Below, in pieces: positions 1 to 9,235 of a stretch of 64,000 nt of DNA. The notes under the pieces are model-generated. The model was given only the letters and a program-made list of their open reading frames with translations, did not search any database and was not told the origin of the DNA. The stretch is from Calditrichia bacterium (GTDB lineage: Bacteria > Calditrichota > Calditrichia > RBG-13-44-9 > J075), in NCBI GenBank assembly GCA_028284445.1, contig JANQRS010000005.1, positions 1-64,000 on the forward strand, in the 5' to 3' direction. Positions within the stretch are counted from its first letter, which is position 1; the number at the start of each line of letters is the position of its first letter. Position numbers and translations under genes: made by a program.

Positions 1-345
1 GCCCGCAATCCTGATATACAGCTGCTTTAGATCCTTACGATTCATTTCCCTGAGGCTTGGCAGGGATACTTCCAGGCGATTGATTAACAAGTAGAGCAAT
101 TGCCCCTTGGTTAACATATCAATATCCAGTTGAACCTTCAGTGCGCCCGGCGCCTCAATTGGAAAGAGGCGGTCAAAAATTGCCGCTTCGTCATACCCGC
201 CTGCTTTCAGTGATATGTATAGCTGCTCCTCCTGGCGTGTCAGGAATTCACTGACAATGGCATCGTCGTCTGCCTGGCGAATGCGCCAATTGAGGATGGC
301 AAACATTCGCCCATCTTGCCTGACAAATCTCGTTTTTGGGTGCAT
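1..345 (-). CDS. Hypothetical protein, 3' end beyond window
   Basis: Open frame of 115 codons on the minus strand, read from ATG at 345 (protein begins MHPKTRFVRQDGRMF) with no stop before the left edge, so the C-terminus lies outside the window. The start is supported by a GGAGG ribosome-binding site just upstream (minus strand, about 350-355). The visible part is soluble and charged, with no signal peptide, membrane segment or motif that I recognise; it contains a stretch rich in Leu (LLYLLINRLEVSLPSLREM). It lies 75 nt downstream of the esterase gene on the same strand and could be co-transcribed. Function unknown. Confidence 0.7.
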   Translation of the reverse strand, partial: MHPKTRFVRQDGRMFAILNWRIRQADDDAIVSEFLTRQEEQLYISLKAGGYDEAAIFDRLFPIEAPGALKVQLDIDMLTKGQLLYLLINRLEVSLPSLREMNRKDLKQLYIRIAG

Positions 346-420
346 CAATCCTCCACGGTTATGCGATATAGCCTCTGTAGAAACGTACATGGTGTGGAGA
401 GCTTTTGTCAATGTCTGACA

Positions 421-1614
421 TCACTTCTTCAGTTGCATCTCCACTCGATCGAGGTTTGCCTGGTAAACGGAAACATTACCGTCGGCATTCTTCGTACCTT
501 GTTCTACTGCCTTTCGGTAGTTGTCGCGAGCATTTTCTGTTTGCCCGGCAGCATCGTAGGCGTCGCCGAGGCTGTCATAGACATTGGCAGAAGCCGGAAA
601 GCGCTTGGTATTCTCGGTCAGCACCCGAATCGCTTCTTCATGGTTCTCGCTGCGGATGTAGCGGTAGCCAAGCAGATTGATTTCCCGTTCCGGGGTAGTG
701 ATATCGAATTTGAAGCGTTTCGATAGGCTCTGATAGTGCGTGTCGTAGTCTTCCAACGAGCCATTGTTGGCGATTTCCGTCGGCAATCCCCAGTCTTTGA
801 ATAATGCTTCCAGTCCAACGTAGATGGTACGGTGGGGAATTGAGCCATGCGTCTCATTTTCCATGTGCGTAAATCCCCATATCAACCCCTTTGGTGACTT
901 TTCCTCGAGCAGCGCTTCCATGGCCAGATTCTGGGTTTGCATGTCACCGCCTTCATTCGCCAGGGTAAAGTAGAGAAACTTGTCCAGTGTTGGATTAGCG
1001 TCAAGATAAGATTTTGCCAGCGTAACCATAGAGCCGCTGTTCCACCAGAGGCTGGAACTAATGGCAAAGTAGGCATCAAAAACATCCGGTTTGGTAAAGA
1101 GGGCGTTGATCGCGAAGAGGCCGCCAAAGCTATGGCCGACCAAAACGCGATAAGGATGCGTACGGTATTTCTTTTCTACAAGCGGCATAAGTTCAGTCTC
1201 TATGAACGCCAGAAATTGATTGGCACCGCCGGCCGTAGCAAATCTGGCGTTCTCGGTGTCGTTGGTTTCCGGCGTCAAATCTCGCGTGCGATCGGTATTG
1301 CTGATGCCGATCAGCAGCATCTGAGGCATGCGTCCCAGCCCCGCCAGATATTCATTCAACCCGGATACATGATGAAAGTGAGCATCGCCATCAAGGAGAT
1401 ACATTACCGGATAGCGCCGGGTGCTGTTTTCATATCCCTGTGGCTTGACCACAATAATGTTGCGATTCTCACCAAGGAGTTTCGACGTCATGGTAAACTG
1501 TTCGCCGATGACAATCGGCCGGACGTCTTCCTGAGCAATAAGTTGACCGAAACTGACAAGCAGGATCAGTAACATAGTAAAGGACTTGGCTATTAATGCG
1601 GCAAGCGATTTCAT
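421..1614 (-). CDS. Secreted Fes/IroE-like alpha/beta-hydrolase esterase with TPR tail
   Basis: 397 aa from ATG at 1614, chosen over an upstream in-frame start because it follows a GGAGA site and begins directly with a signal peptide (MKSLAALIAKSFTMLLILLV...LIAQ). The body matches the putative esterase family (Fes/IroE/S-formylglutathione hydrolase fold): YPVMYLLDGDAHF near residue 70, nucleophile elbow GHSFGG with Ser162, and a late NETHGS segment that probably supplies the catalytic His. The last ~75 residues look like two TPR units (EEAIRVLTENTKRFP, YDSLGDAYDAAGQTENA). Likely a periplasmic or secreted carboxylesterase; the substrate cannot be told. Siderophore esterase is possible, but no siderophore genes are nearby. 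Confidence 0.85.
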   Translation of the reverse strand: MKSLAALIAKSFTMLLILLVSFGQLIAQEDVRPIVIGEQFTMTSKLLGENRNIIVVKPQGYENSTRRYPVMYLLDGDAHFHHVSGLNEYLAGLGRMPQMLLIGISNTDRTRDLTPETNDTENARFATAGGANQFLAFIETELMPLVEKKYRTHPYRVLVGHSFGGLFAINALFTKPDVFDAYFAISSSLWWNSGSMVTLAKSYLDANPTLDKFLYFTLANEGGDMQTQNLAMEALLEEKSPKGLIWGFTHMENETHGSIPHRTIYVGLEALFKDWGLPTEIANNGSLEDYDTHYQSLSKRFKFDITTPEREINLLGYRYIRSENHEEAIRVLTENTKRFPASANVYDSLGDAYDAAGQTENARDNYRKAVEQGTKNADGNVSVYQANLDRVEMQLKK

Positions 1615-1659
1615 AGAGTCTCCGAATACTTTCTGTATAGAAATTTGAATGCTCTGTCG

Positions 1660-1740
1660 TGTCATTCCCGCATGCTTGTAGCGGGAACCCATGCGAATTC
1701 AGACGAAATGGATGCCCGATTACTGCATTCGGGCATGACA
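1660..1740. repeat. MITE/REP-like palindromic intergenic element
   Basis: 81 bp imperfect inverted repeat. The left arm (1660-1692) starts TGTCATTCCCGCATGC; the right arm (1708-1740), read on the other strand, starts TGTCATGCCCGAATGC. The two 33 bp arms agree at most positions around a 15 bp centre containing GAATTC. Each arm can also fold alone (CCCGC/GCGGG; CCCGA/TCGGG). This is the layout of REP/BIME or small non-autonomous elements of the GTCATTCCCGC type seen in many bacteria. No target duplication was identified. Confidence 0.7.
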
Positions 1741-1910
1741 AAACAAGAATACTCGATTTCACTTCGAATCGGTATTAACCTTAGCACATCTATTCCAACA
1801 ACGCAACTGCGAATGGAATTGTTGCTGATTCTTTTAGAATGTGGCGGCGTTGAGCGGGCTTGCTCGTATATGGCTCTGCCGCATACATGAAGGGGTAGGG
1901 AAAATAGCAG

Positions 1911-1935
1911 CGTGGGGCAGTTCTTCTGCCCCACG
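1911..1935 (-). terminator. Hairpin downstream of the 710-aa secreted protein
   Basis: Perfect 10-bp stem CGTGGGGCAG / CTGCCCCACG with a 5-nt loop, 39 nt past the stop of the minus-strand gene ending at 1974. On the minus strand it is followed by CTATTTTCC, a weak U-tract, so a rho-independent terminator is likely. Confidence 0.6.
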
Positions 1936-1973
1936 AGTCTAAAATCTGGTCCGTGCTGCTTCTTACATTGAAT

Positions 1974-4106
1974 TTATCTTACCAGGAGCAACTTGCGGGA
2001 ATCAATAAATGCGCCGGTTTCCAGGCGATACACATAGATGCCGCTACTCAAATTCCAGGGCTGCCAGGTCACTTGATGATGACCTGCTGCCCGGTAGCCG
2101 TTCACCAGGGTTTCCACTTTCTGGCCGAGCATATTATAAATGCTGATGTTCACCGGGCCGCCTGTGGCCAATCCATAGCGAATGGTTGTGGCCGGGTTAA
2201 AGGGGTTTGGATAATTTTGCTCAAGGTAGAATGATGCCGGAATTGCTTCATTGTCATCAATACCGACAACGGATTGATACGTGAATACCACTTCGTAAAG
2301 GCTATCGGTCTCGCTAACTGTGAGAATAGAATCGCTGACAGAAACTAGGAGTCCTTCATCATAATAGGGGACCTCCATTACCCAATTTCCTTCGCAAACT
2401 TGTAGAACAAATTCGCTGTCGGAAACGGCTTCCGCGTAGGCATGGTAGACAAATGGCCATTTTCCAGTGGTGTAACTTTCATAGGGAATCCATGAGGCCG
2501 GAATGGGTGAGTTTTCCAGTCGCACCTTTATCTCCGCATGGGCATAATTTAGTTCAAAATTCAGGCCTTCCACCGTGTCGCTTGCAACGGAGATTTGCTC
2601 GTAGCGGCTAGGGCTTGCCAGATAGTTTTCATCTGATGCATCGAATTCAACGATCCAACTGTTGGCCGGCACAAAGAGTTCGAAGCTTAAATCTTCTTTG
2701 ACAGACGCTTCATAGTATTCAATGAAGGTGCTGTCAAATGCCTGGACGTATACATCGTCGAAGTCCAGCTCCTGCGGATCACCGGGATCAAATGTGATTT
2801 GACCTTTCAAGAGGTTGGCCGGCCGGATCAGGTTGTAGTAGACCGTGTCACCGGCGACAGCTTCCCGGAAAGTGCCGCCGTCGACTGTATAGCCTTCAGG
2901 TAAGCCGTAGTCTCCGTAGGCGTCAAGGTCAATCCAGTAGAAAGTGCCACCGGCGTCGTGAACATTCAGCTCGAAATATCCGCTTGCCGGATCACTCATG
3001 GTCTCCGTATAACCCAGTGTGTCAGTATGTGCATTGATTTGATGTAACAGGCCGCTGCCCTGTCCATCCAGGGTGATGTAGCCATAAATTGTTGCATTCG
3101 TAGAGAACGCGGCAATATTGCGTTCAATGCTATCACCATTGGCAATGTCAAAGAGGTTGTTGTTGAATGGCGCCATGTAATTTGGAATCAGATCGTCACT
3201 GTCGATGCCCAGGAAGAAAGCATTCGATGCATCTTCTATAGGGATGGAGACGCCAAGAGTGAATTCACCGTCCTCCAGTGGCACAACACTTTCGCCACCA
3301 TTGTCGATGTTTTGTGCCCAGACTTCTCCCTCAACGCCGGTAATCTTGTCCTGGTTTTCATCAAGTAGTTGACCGTAAATGAAGGCGGTTGGCAAGGTAA
3401 AGAAAAGATCCGTATTTGGATTGTCACCGGGATTGGCAAATACGTAGGTCTCTTCCGGCGGAATAAAATCCTGCAGTGGATTGTCGAAGAATAGCTCTAC
3501 TTGCCAGTCGATACCGGATTCATCGAGGTTGATGGAGAAATTGCCAAATTCATCGGTAATACCGGCAAAAGTGCCTTCGTTAAATTCTTTTTGCGCGGCA
3601 ATAAGAATGTGGCTGTAAAGTGGATCAGGGGCCGGCACGCCTTCGATAATAACCTGGCCGCTGATGGTAGCTGGCGGATTCGGCAATGCCTGGCTGCTTA
3701 ACCAGTTAACAACCTCGCTGCTGTCTTCATCAACGACTCGCATCAAATAATTGCCGGGAGCGAGGCCAAGACGGCCGACTTCGGCATAGACAATGCCGTC
3801 TGCGGCTTCCGTCAGATCCTCCGGCCCTTCAACTTCGCCGCTGCCGTCTATCATGCCCCAGCCGGCCAGCCAGATATCACCTTCTGTCAAGGTTTGTGAA
3901 TTGTCGACGTCGAGATACAGCTCCATCTGCACCTCATTACCGGGAATCGCAACGTCGAATTCCCAGGCAAAGTAGGCGCCTTGTTCCATCACATTTGCTG
4001 AATCTTTATTAACGAAGAATGTCAGGTAGCTGGATGCCTGCAAACTGCCGGCATTCAGCACAAAAATTGCAAGAAAAAGTACATACGATAGCAGAACCCT
4101 CTGCAT
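1974..4106 (-). CDS. Secreted T9SS-type sorting-domain protein
   Basis: 710 aa. The N-terminal signal peptide (MQRVLLSYVLFLAIFVLNAG...QASS) is followed by several beta-rich, acidic modules that look like carboxypeptidase-regulatory/Ig-like repeats (for example ATISGQVIIEG, TAFIYGQLLDENQDKITGV, ATIYGYITLDGQGSG, LLKGQITFDPGDP, each beginning a strand-rich unit). The last ~85 residues form a type IX-secretion/FlgD-like sorting domain: EQNYPNPFNPATTIRYGL, ISIYNMLGQKVETL, SSGIYVYRLETG, ending RKLLLVR. Probably exported to the cell surface; no enzymatic motif seen. Same sorting-domain class as the large array at 21-39 kb but not the same body. A terminator-like hairpin follows at 1911-1935. Confidence 0.85.
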   Translation of the reverse strand: MQRVLLSYVLFLAIFVLNAGSLQASSYLTFFVNKDSANVMEQGAYFAWEFDVAIPGNEVQMELYLDVDNSQTLTEGDIWLAGWGMIDGSGEVEGPEDLTEAADGIVYAEVGRLGLAPGNYLMRVVDEDSSEVVNWLSSQALPNPPATISGQVIIEGVPAPDPLYSHILIAAQKEFNEGTFAGITDEFGNFSINLDESGIDWQVELFFDNPLQDFIPPEETYVFANPGDNPNTDLFFTLPTAFIYGQLLDENQDKITGVEGEVWAQNIDNGGESVVPLEDGEFTLGVSIPIEDASNAFFLGIDSDDLIPNYMAPFNNNLFDIANGDSIERNIAAFSTNATIYGYITLDGQGSGLLHQINAHTDTLGYTETMSDPASGYFELNVHDAGGTFYWIDLDAYGDYGLPEGYTVDGGTFREAVAGDTVYYNLIRPANLLKGQITFDPGDPQELDFDDVYVQAFDSTFIEYYEASVKEDLSFELFVPANSWIVEFDASDENYLASPSRYEQISVASDTVEGLNFELNYAHAEIKVRLENSPIPASWIPYESYTTGKWPFVYHAYAEAVSDSEFVLQVCEGNWVMEVPYYDEGLLVSVSDSILTVSETDSLYEVVFTYQSVVGIDDNEAIPASFYLEQNYPNPFNPATTIRYGLATGGPVNISIYNMLGQKVETLVNGYRAAGHHQVTWQPWNLSSGIYVYRLETGAFIDSRKLLLVR

Positions 4107-4308
4107 AGCTCATCTCCTTATGATGTTGACTGATGTGTGAATTGTCGTCAGTGTGGGTCCAAGATTGAGGACATGTTTGAAAAACAGAAATGTATGAGCG
4201 ATGCCCACTTCATTCCTTGCAGCAGACGGACTCTGTCGTTATTATGGAGCGTTTAAGGACTTGTTCATGTAGCAATGCTAATTGAGAATAACGTGTTGAA
4301 TTGACGAA

Positions 4309-6633
4309 ATGGCTGAGCCAATGCAAACCACTGACGTTTTCATCTTGACCAGCGAGTGGTCGGATACCGAAAAGGGGAACCAGCTCCACTTTTTTGGTTT
4401 GTCGACGACAGCCGGGCGCGTTGAAATCGTTGTTGATTATCAACAGCCGGTTTGCTTTATACCTGAAGACGCAGTATTGCCTGAATTCCCTGAGATCGTT
4501 GATCGAAAAACCCTGCCGATGGTTTCCTTCGACGGCAATCCTGTTGACGGCATTTATTTCCATTCCCAGCAATCTTTGCGTGAGTTGATGAAGGTGCTGG
4601 AGTTCATGGGAATAAAGACCTATGAAGCTGATCTCCGCCCTGATCGACGCTACCTGATGGAGCGTTTTGTCAATGCCCAGATGCGCATTACCGGAAAGGG
4701 CGTTCGGCGAGGCAATCTTACCCGCTACCGAAATCCAAAGGTTGAGCCTTGTGAGATGACGCCAAATTTGCGCGTTGCCTCTCTTGACATCGAAACCGGC
4801 GTGGAGAGTGGGCAGCTCTATTCGATTGCCATTGACTTGCGGGAATCAGGCGCATCGCAACAGCGCGTGTTTATGCTCGGCGACAAGGATGAGGTGGTAG
4901 ATGAGCGGCTCGAATTGCTTGATAGCGAAAAGAAGCTGCTGCTGACCTTCTTCAAGTGGTTCCAGACGGTAGATCCGGACATCATAATCGGCTGGCACGT
5001 CATCGGGTTTGACCTGGACTTCCTGAATCGAAAGTGCCGTGAATTGAACATTCGTTTGGATATGGCCCGCAGCCGGCGGCGCATCAGTATTCGCAAGCGA
5101 GAGTTCGCCGGATATATTGCAGATATTTCCGGACGGGTGGTGATTGATGGGCCACAGTCTCTACGGGCGGCGTTTTATCAATTTGAAGACTTCAGTCTGG
5201 AGACCGTCAGCCGCGTTTTACTTGATACCGGTAAAACCATTACGCCGGATCATGATAAAATTGGGGAAATTGAGCGGCTTTTTGCCTCTGATAAAAAAGG
5301 ACTGGCAGAATACAATCTGCAGGATTGTGTTCTGGTAAGCCGGATTTTTGAAAAGACCGGCTTGTTAGACCTTTACATACGGCGCTCGCAAATCTCCGGA
5401 ATGCTACTCAACCAGGTTGGACTTTCCGTTGCGGCTTTTGATCATCATTTCCTGCCCCGCCTCCACCGGAGAGGATTAGTAGCGCCGAACAAAGACGATG
5501 TCATTCCGCAAGGGCATGCTGCCGGCGGATACGTCATGGAGCCCATCCCGGGCATTTACGACAATGTCATCGTCCTTGATTTCAAAAGCCTGTACCCATC
5601 AATAATTCAGTCGTTTAAAATTGATCCTTTTTCGCGCCTCAAGGCGAATAGTGATGTAGTAAAGACACCGGACGGTTTTGCCTTCTCGGCCTCCGAACAT
5701 ATTTTGCCGGAATTGATCGATACTTTGATGCAACAGCGTCAGAAGGCCAAGAAGCACAAGGATCAGCCCTTATCTCAGGCCATCAAGATTCTGATGAATA
5801 GCTTCTATGGCGTAATGGGGTCTTATGGATGTCGATTTTATCATCCCGATTTACCGTCGGCAATCACCGGCACCGGTCAATGGCTGCTGAAGCGATGCCG
5901 GGAATATCTGGAGCGCGAAGGCTTTCAGGTACTCTATGGCGATACGGACTCCTTATTTGTGCATTTGAAGAATGTGCAGCACCTTGATCCGGATGAAACG
6001 GGTAATGCCCTGGCAATCCGTTTGAATCAATATTGGCGGGATGAACTGGGGAAGATGGGCGTTGTATCGCATTTGGAAATGGAATATGAGAAGCACTATC
6101 GAAAGTTCGTGTTACCGTTGGCTCGTGCCATTTCTGGTGGGGCTCGAAAACGCTATGCCGGCCTCCGGCAAACCATCGCTGGTGAGAAGCTTGAGTTTGT
6201 CGGTATGGAATATGTACGAAGCGATTGGACGCCACTGGCGAAGGAATTCCAATATCAGCTATACCACCGGCTGTTGACGGGCGAGCCGATTGCTGATTGG
6301 ATTCGTGACTTGGTTCGCCAAATCTATGCCGGGCAGCTGGATGATAGATTGATTTATACCAAGCGCCTGCGCAAAAAAGCCAGCGCTTACGAGAAGAATA
6401 TTTCGCCTCAAGTTCGTGCGGCGCTATTGCTCAAGGATGATGACGTACGCGTGGTTAAATACTTGATTACCCGGGATGGTCCGATACCTATCGAACTGGG
6501 GCATCGGCCGATTAACTATGCTCATTATGTGGAAAAACAATTAAAGCCGATTGCCGATTCCTTGCTGGGACTCATCGGACAATCTTTTGACCGGCTTATT
6601 TACCCTGCTCAACTGGATTTGTTTGAAAGCTGA
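4309..6633 (+). CDS. polB: DNA polymerase II (family B)
   Basis: 774 aa, close to the 783 aa of E. coli Pol II. The 3'-5' exonuclease ExoI motif SLDIET (D160, E162) and later exonuclease segment IIGWHVIGFDLDFL are followed by polymerase motif A DFKSLYPSII (D424), motif B KILMNSFYGVMGS (~493-505) and motif C YGDTDSL (543-549), so both activities look intact. It acts in the cytoplasm in repair/translesion or restart synthesis. The start has no strong ribosome-binding site; ATG at 4321 is an alternative. The M61 peptidase gene follows 11 nt after the stop and may be co-transcribed, without an obvious functional link. Confidence 0.95.
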   Translation: MAEPMQTTDVFILTSEWSDTEKGNQLHFFGLSTTAGRVEIVVDYQQPVCFIPEDAVLPEFPEIVDRKTLPMVSFDGNPVDGIYFHSQQSLRELMKVLEFMGIKTYEADLRPDRRYLMERFVNAQMRITGKGVRRGNLTRYRNPKVEPCEMTPNLRVASLDIETGVESGQLYSIAIDLRESGASQQRVFMLGDKDEVVDERLELLDSEKKLLLTFFKWFQTVDPDIIIGWHVIGFDLDFLNRKCRELNIRLDMARSRRRISIRKREFAGYIADISGRVVIDGPQSLRAAFYQFEDFSLETVSRVLLDTGKTITPDHDKIGEIERLFASDKKGLAEYNLQDCVLVSRIFEKTGLLDLYIRRSQISGMLLNQVGLSVAAFDHHFLPRLHRRGLVAPNKDDVIPQGHAAGGYVMEPIPGIYDNVIVLDFKSLYPSIIQSFKIDPFSRLKANSDVVKTPDGFAFSASEHILPELIDTLMQQRQKAKKHKDQPLSQAIKILMNSFYGVMGSYGCRFYHPDLPSAITGTGQWLLKRCREYLEREGFQVLYGDTDSLFVHLKNVQHLDPDETGNALAIRLNQYWRDELGKMGVVSHLEMEYEKHYRKFVLPLARAISGGARKRYAGLRQTIAGEKLEFVGMEYVRSDWTPLAKEFQYQLYHRLLTGEPIADWIRDLVRQIYAGQLDDRLIYTKRLRKKASAYEKNISPQVRAALLLKDDDVRVVKYLITRDGPIPIELGHRPINYAHYVEKQLKPIADSLLGLIGQSFDRLIYPAQLDLFES

Positions 6634-6644
6634 AAGGATATCTC

Positions 6645-8582
6645 ATGCACCTCCGTTTGCTAGTTTGCCTCTTGCTTACCAGTGTCTTGCTGGCCCAAAA
6701 ACCGGTTAAATATGAATTGACCTTTGAGAATCGCCGTCATCACGAGGCGCGGATATCTGTAACCTTCCAGGATGTGGCGGTTGATACGCTGGAAGTGCGC
6801 ATCAGTCGCACATCTCCAGGGCGCTACGCACTTCATGAATTTGCAAAGAACGTGTATGAGGTTTCGGCAACCGATAGCAAAGGCCGCAGCTTGCCGATTG
6901 AACGGCCCAACCTTCACCAGTGGAATATCAGCGGGCACGACGGGACGGTTCATGTCACCTATACGCTCTATGGTGACAGGGCGGACGGCACCTATACCGG
7001 CATTGATGCAACGCACGCTCACTTAAATGCACCGGCGACCTTTCTTTGGGCGCGTAGTCAGAAGGATCGTCCGGTTGAAGTTGTCGTCAATAAGCCCAAT
7101 CCCAACTGGCAAATTGTCACTCAATTAAGGATGCTTGCACCACATCGCTATTCCGCCCCGAATCACGGCTATCTGATGGATAGTCCTATTGAAATGGCGG
7201 ATCTTCGCATTCGTAAATGGCCTGTGGGCGATAGTGAGCAACCACAGTACATCCGCCTTGCTCTTCATTACGATGGGACGGATGAAGAAATTGACATTTA
7301 CACGGAAATGGCCAGGGCGGTTGTGGCGGAACAGATTGCCGTGTACGGTGAAGTGCCGCGATTCGACTATGGTGAATACACCTTTATCGCTGATTATCTG
7401 CCCCATGTAAATGGCGATGGCATGGAGCATCGAAACTCGACCATTCTCAGCAGTACCGGCTCGCTGAAAGGGGAGGGGGTACTATCCCGTCTGAATACGC
7501 TTTCGCATGAATTCTTCCATGTTTGGAATGTCGAGAGAATTCGACCAGCCTCATTGGAGCCCTTTGACTTCGAAATCGCTAATCCATCCCCGGAGCTGTG
7601 GTTCGCAGAGGGGTTTACCAGCTACTATGATGATTTAATTATTCACCGTACCGGTCTCACCAGCCTGGACAAATATGCCGAGGGATTAACCGGCCGTCTC
7701 AATACTGTTCTCAACAGTCCCGGTCGCAATGTGTTTTCAGCGGCTGAGATGAGCATTCAGGCGCCCTTCGTGGATGCGGCTCGATCTGTAGATCACCATA
7801 ATCGCAGCAACACCTTTATCTCATATTATACTTACGGAAGCGCCCTGGGGCTCGGGTTGGATCTCATGTTGCGAACCGAGTTCTCAGGTATAACGCTGGA
7901 TGATTACATGCGGGCAATGTGGCAGGGCTATGGCCGTAATGAAAAGCCCTATACGCTAACGGATCTTGAGACAGTTCTCGCCGGTCTCACCAAAGACCCT
8001 GACTTTGCCGGTAAGTTCTTCCAGGATTACATCACCGGCTTAAACCCGATTGACTATAAATCATTGTTGGCAAAGGCGGGTTTGCTGGTAACCGCTGAAA
8101 ATCCGGGAAAAGCGTTTGCCGGACGAATACGATGGACGGTAGAAGACGGTAGCATCTCCGTACGCAGCGCCACACATCGGGGCAGTCCTGCTTATGACGC
8201 GGGGCTGGATCGTGGTGATAAGATTTTGTCTCTTGATGGCTCGCACGTCACATCCATTGCTGAGTTTGATTCCATTGTCGATGCGCAAGAGATCGGCACA
8301 GAGATCGCGCTTCGCTATTTCAGTCGTGGTGATACTGTTGATACCACCATAACCCTGACTGCCGATCCAACGCTCGTTGTTGTTCCGTTTGAACATCATG
8401 AAATGGCGATCAGCACTGACATCAAGTCTCTGCGTCAAGAATGGCTGGGCAGCCAGGCACCTGAACATCAGCTGATGGTGCACAAACAATGCGACACATG
8501 CAAAAGGAACTTCAAAGCTGAGGAAGAATATTGTCGCTATGACGGCGACAAGCTGGCGTGGAAAAAGACAAGCGACAAATGA
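6645..8582 (+). CDS. M61 family glycyl-aminopeptidase-like protease with PDZ domain
   Basis: 645 aa with a signal peptide (MHLRLLVCLLLTSVLLAQ). An N-terminal beta domain (~20-180) precedes the gluzincin catalytic domain: zinc motif HEFFH (288-292, in SHEFFHVWNVERIRP) and downstream zinc ligand E322 in WFAEGFTSYY. A PDZ domain follows (~505-590; GSPAYDAGLDRGDKILSLDG). The far C-terminus adds a short Cys-containing tail, CDTCKRNF...EEYC, possibly a small metal site, which is not part of the usual M61 architecture as I know it. Exported aminopeptidase, presumably in peptide scavenging. The gene starts 11 nt after polB. Confidence 0.9.
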   Translation: MHLRLLVCLLLTSVLLAQKPVKYELTFENRRHHEARISVTFQDVAVDTLEVRISRTSPGRYALHEFAKNVYEVSATDSKGRSLPIERPNLHQWNISGHDGTVHVTYTLYGDRADGTYTGIDATHAHLNAPATFLWARSQKDRPVEVVVNKPNPNWQIVTQLRMLAPHRYSAPNHGYLMDSPIEMADLRIRKWPVGDSEQPQYIRLALHYDGTDEEIDIYTEMARAVVAEQIAVYGEVPRFDYGEYTFIADYLPHVNGDGMEHRNSTILSSTGSLKGEGVLSRLNTLSHEFFHVWNVERIRPASLEPFDFEIANPSPELWFAEGFTSYYDDLIIHRTGLTSLDKYAEGLTGRLNTVLNSPGRNVFSAAEMSIQAPFVDAARSVDHHNRSNTFISYYTYGSALGLGLDLMLRTEFSGITLDDYMRAMWQGYGRNEKPYTLTDLETVLAGLTKDPDFAGKFFQDYITGLNPIDYKSLLAKAGLLVTAENPGKAFAGRIRWTVEDGSISVRSATHRGSPAYDAGLDRGDKILSLDGSHVTSIAEFDSIVDAQEIGTEIALRYFSRGDTVDTTITLTADPTLVVVPFEHHEMAISTDIKSLRQEWLGSQAPEHQLMVHKQCDTCKRNFKAEEEYCRYDGDKLAWKKTSDK

Positions 8583-8592
8583 GTCTAGACGG

Positions 8593-9000
8593 CTACTTTG
8601 AATTGTTGATAACTGTTATTTGATCATTCAATGTCCAGTAATCATATAGATAGCCGATGAGAAATAGACCACCGCTGATCAGATAGATGATGCCGCTGAA
8701 CCACTTGCCCATATACATACGATGGATGCCGAATACGCCCAGGAAGGTCAGTAGCAGCCAGGAAAGTGTATAGTCGATCCGTCCGCTGGTGAAGCGCAAA
8801 TCAGCCTGGCGGTTCAGCCCCGGCATCAGGAACAAATCGATAAACCAACCGATGCCCAGCAGGCCAAGCGTAAAGAAATACACAGTTGCAGAAACCGGCT
8901 TCCCGTAATAGAACCGATGTGCTCCCAGGAAACCAAAAATCCAGAGTATGTATCCAATTAGTAAACTATGCGATCTTTCTTCCGCCAACGGCGCCTCCAA
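8593..9000 (-). CDS. TM2 domain protein with two TM2 units
   Basis: 135 aa integral membrane protein with four predicted helices arranged as two TM2 units. Unit 1 (about 10-60) carries LLIGYILWIFGFLGAHRFYYG and LGLLGIGWFIDLF; unit 2 (about 72-125) carries LSWLLLTFLGVFGIHRMYMG and SGGLFLIGYLYDYW. The G(A/I)HR(F/M)Y(Y/M)GK signature occurs in both halves, so it is an internal duplication. Role of bacterial TM2 proteins is mostly unknown. The gene converges on the M61 peptidase gene with a 10-nt gap. Confidence 0.85.
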   Translation of the reverse strand: MEAPLAEERSHSLLIGYILWIFGFLGAHRFYYGKPVSATVYFFTLGLLGIGWFIDLFLMPGLNRQADLRFTSGRIDYTLSWLLLTFLGVFGIHRMYMGKWFSGIIYLISGGLFLIGYLYDYWTLNDQITVINNSK

Positions 9001-9235
9001 CGCTTTATTTCAGACCCAATATACAAGAAATCATGTGACAGTCAACATTTGAAGATAATTTGCGCAGCGCTAATCTCTCCCACGGCAAAAAGCAAAATCG
9101 TTGCGGAATAAGTATTGAAATAATGGCAGTGGAAGCCGATATTGGTCAGGTGCCAATGATGCCTGGCCTTGTAATTCGGCAAGAGAAATAGTGCTGGTCA
9201 GCTAAGAATTTAATTCCGGCAGGAGAATAGATAAC

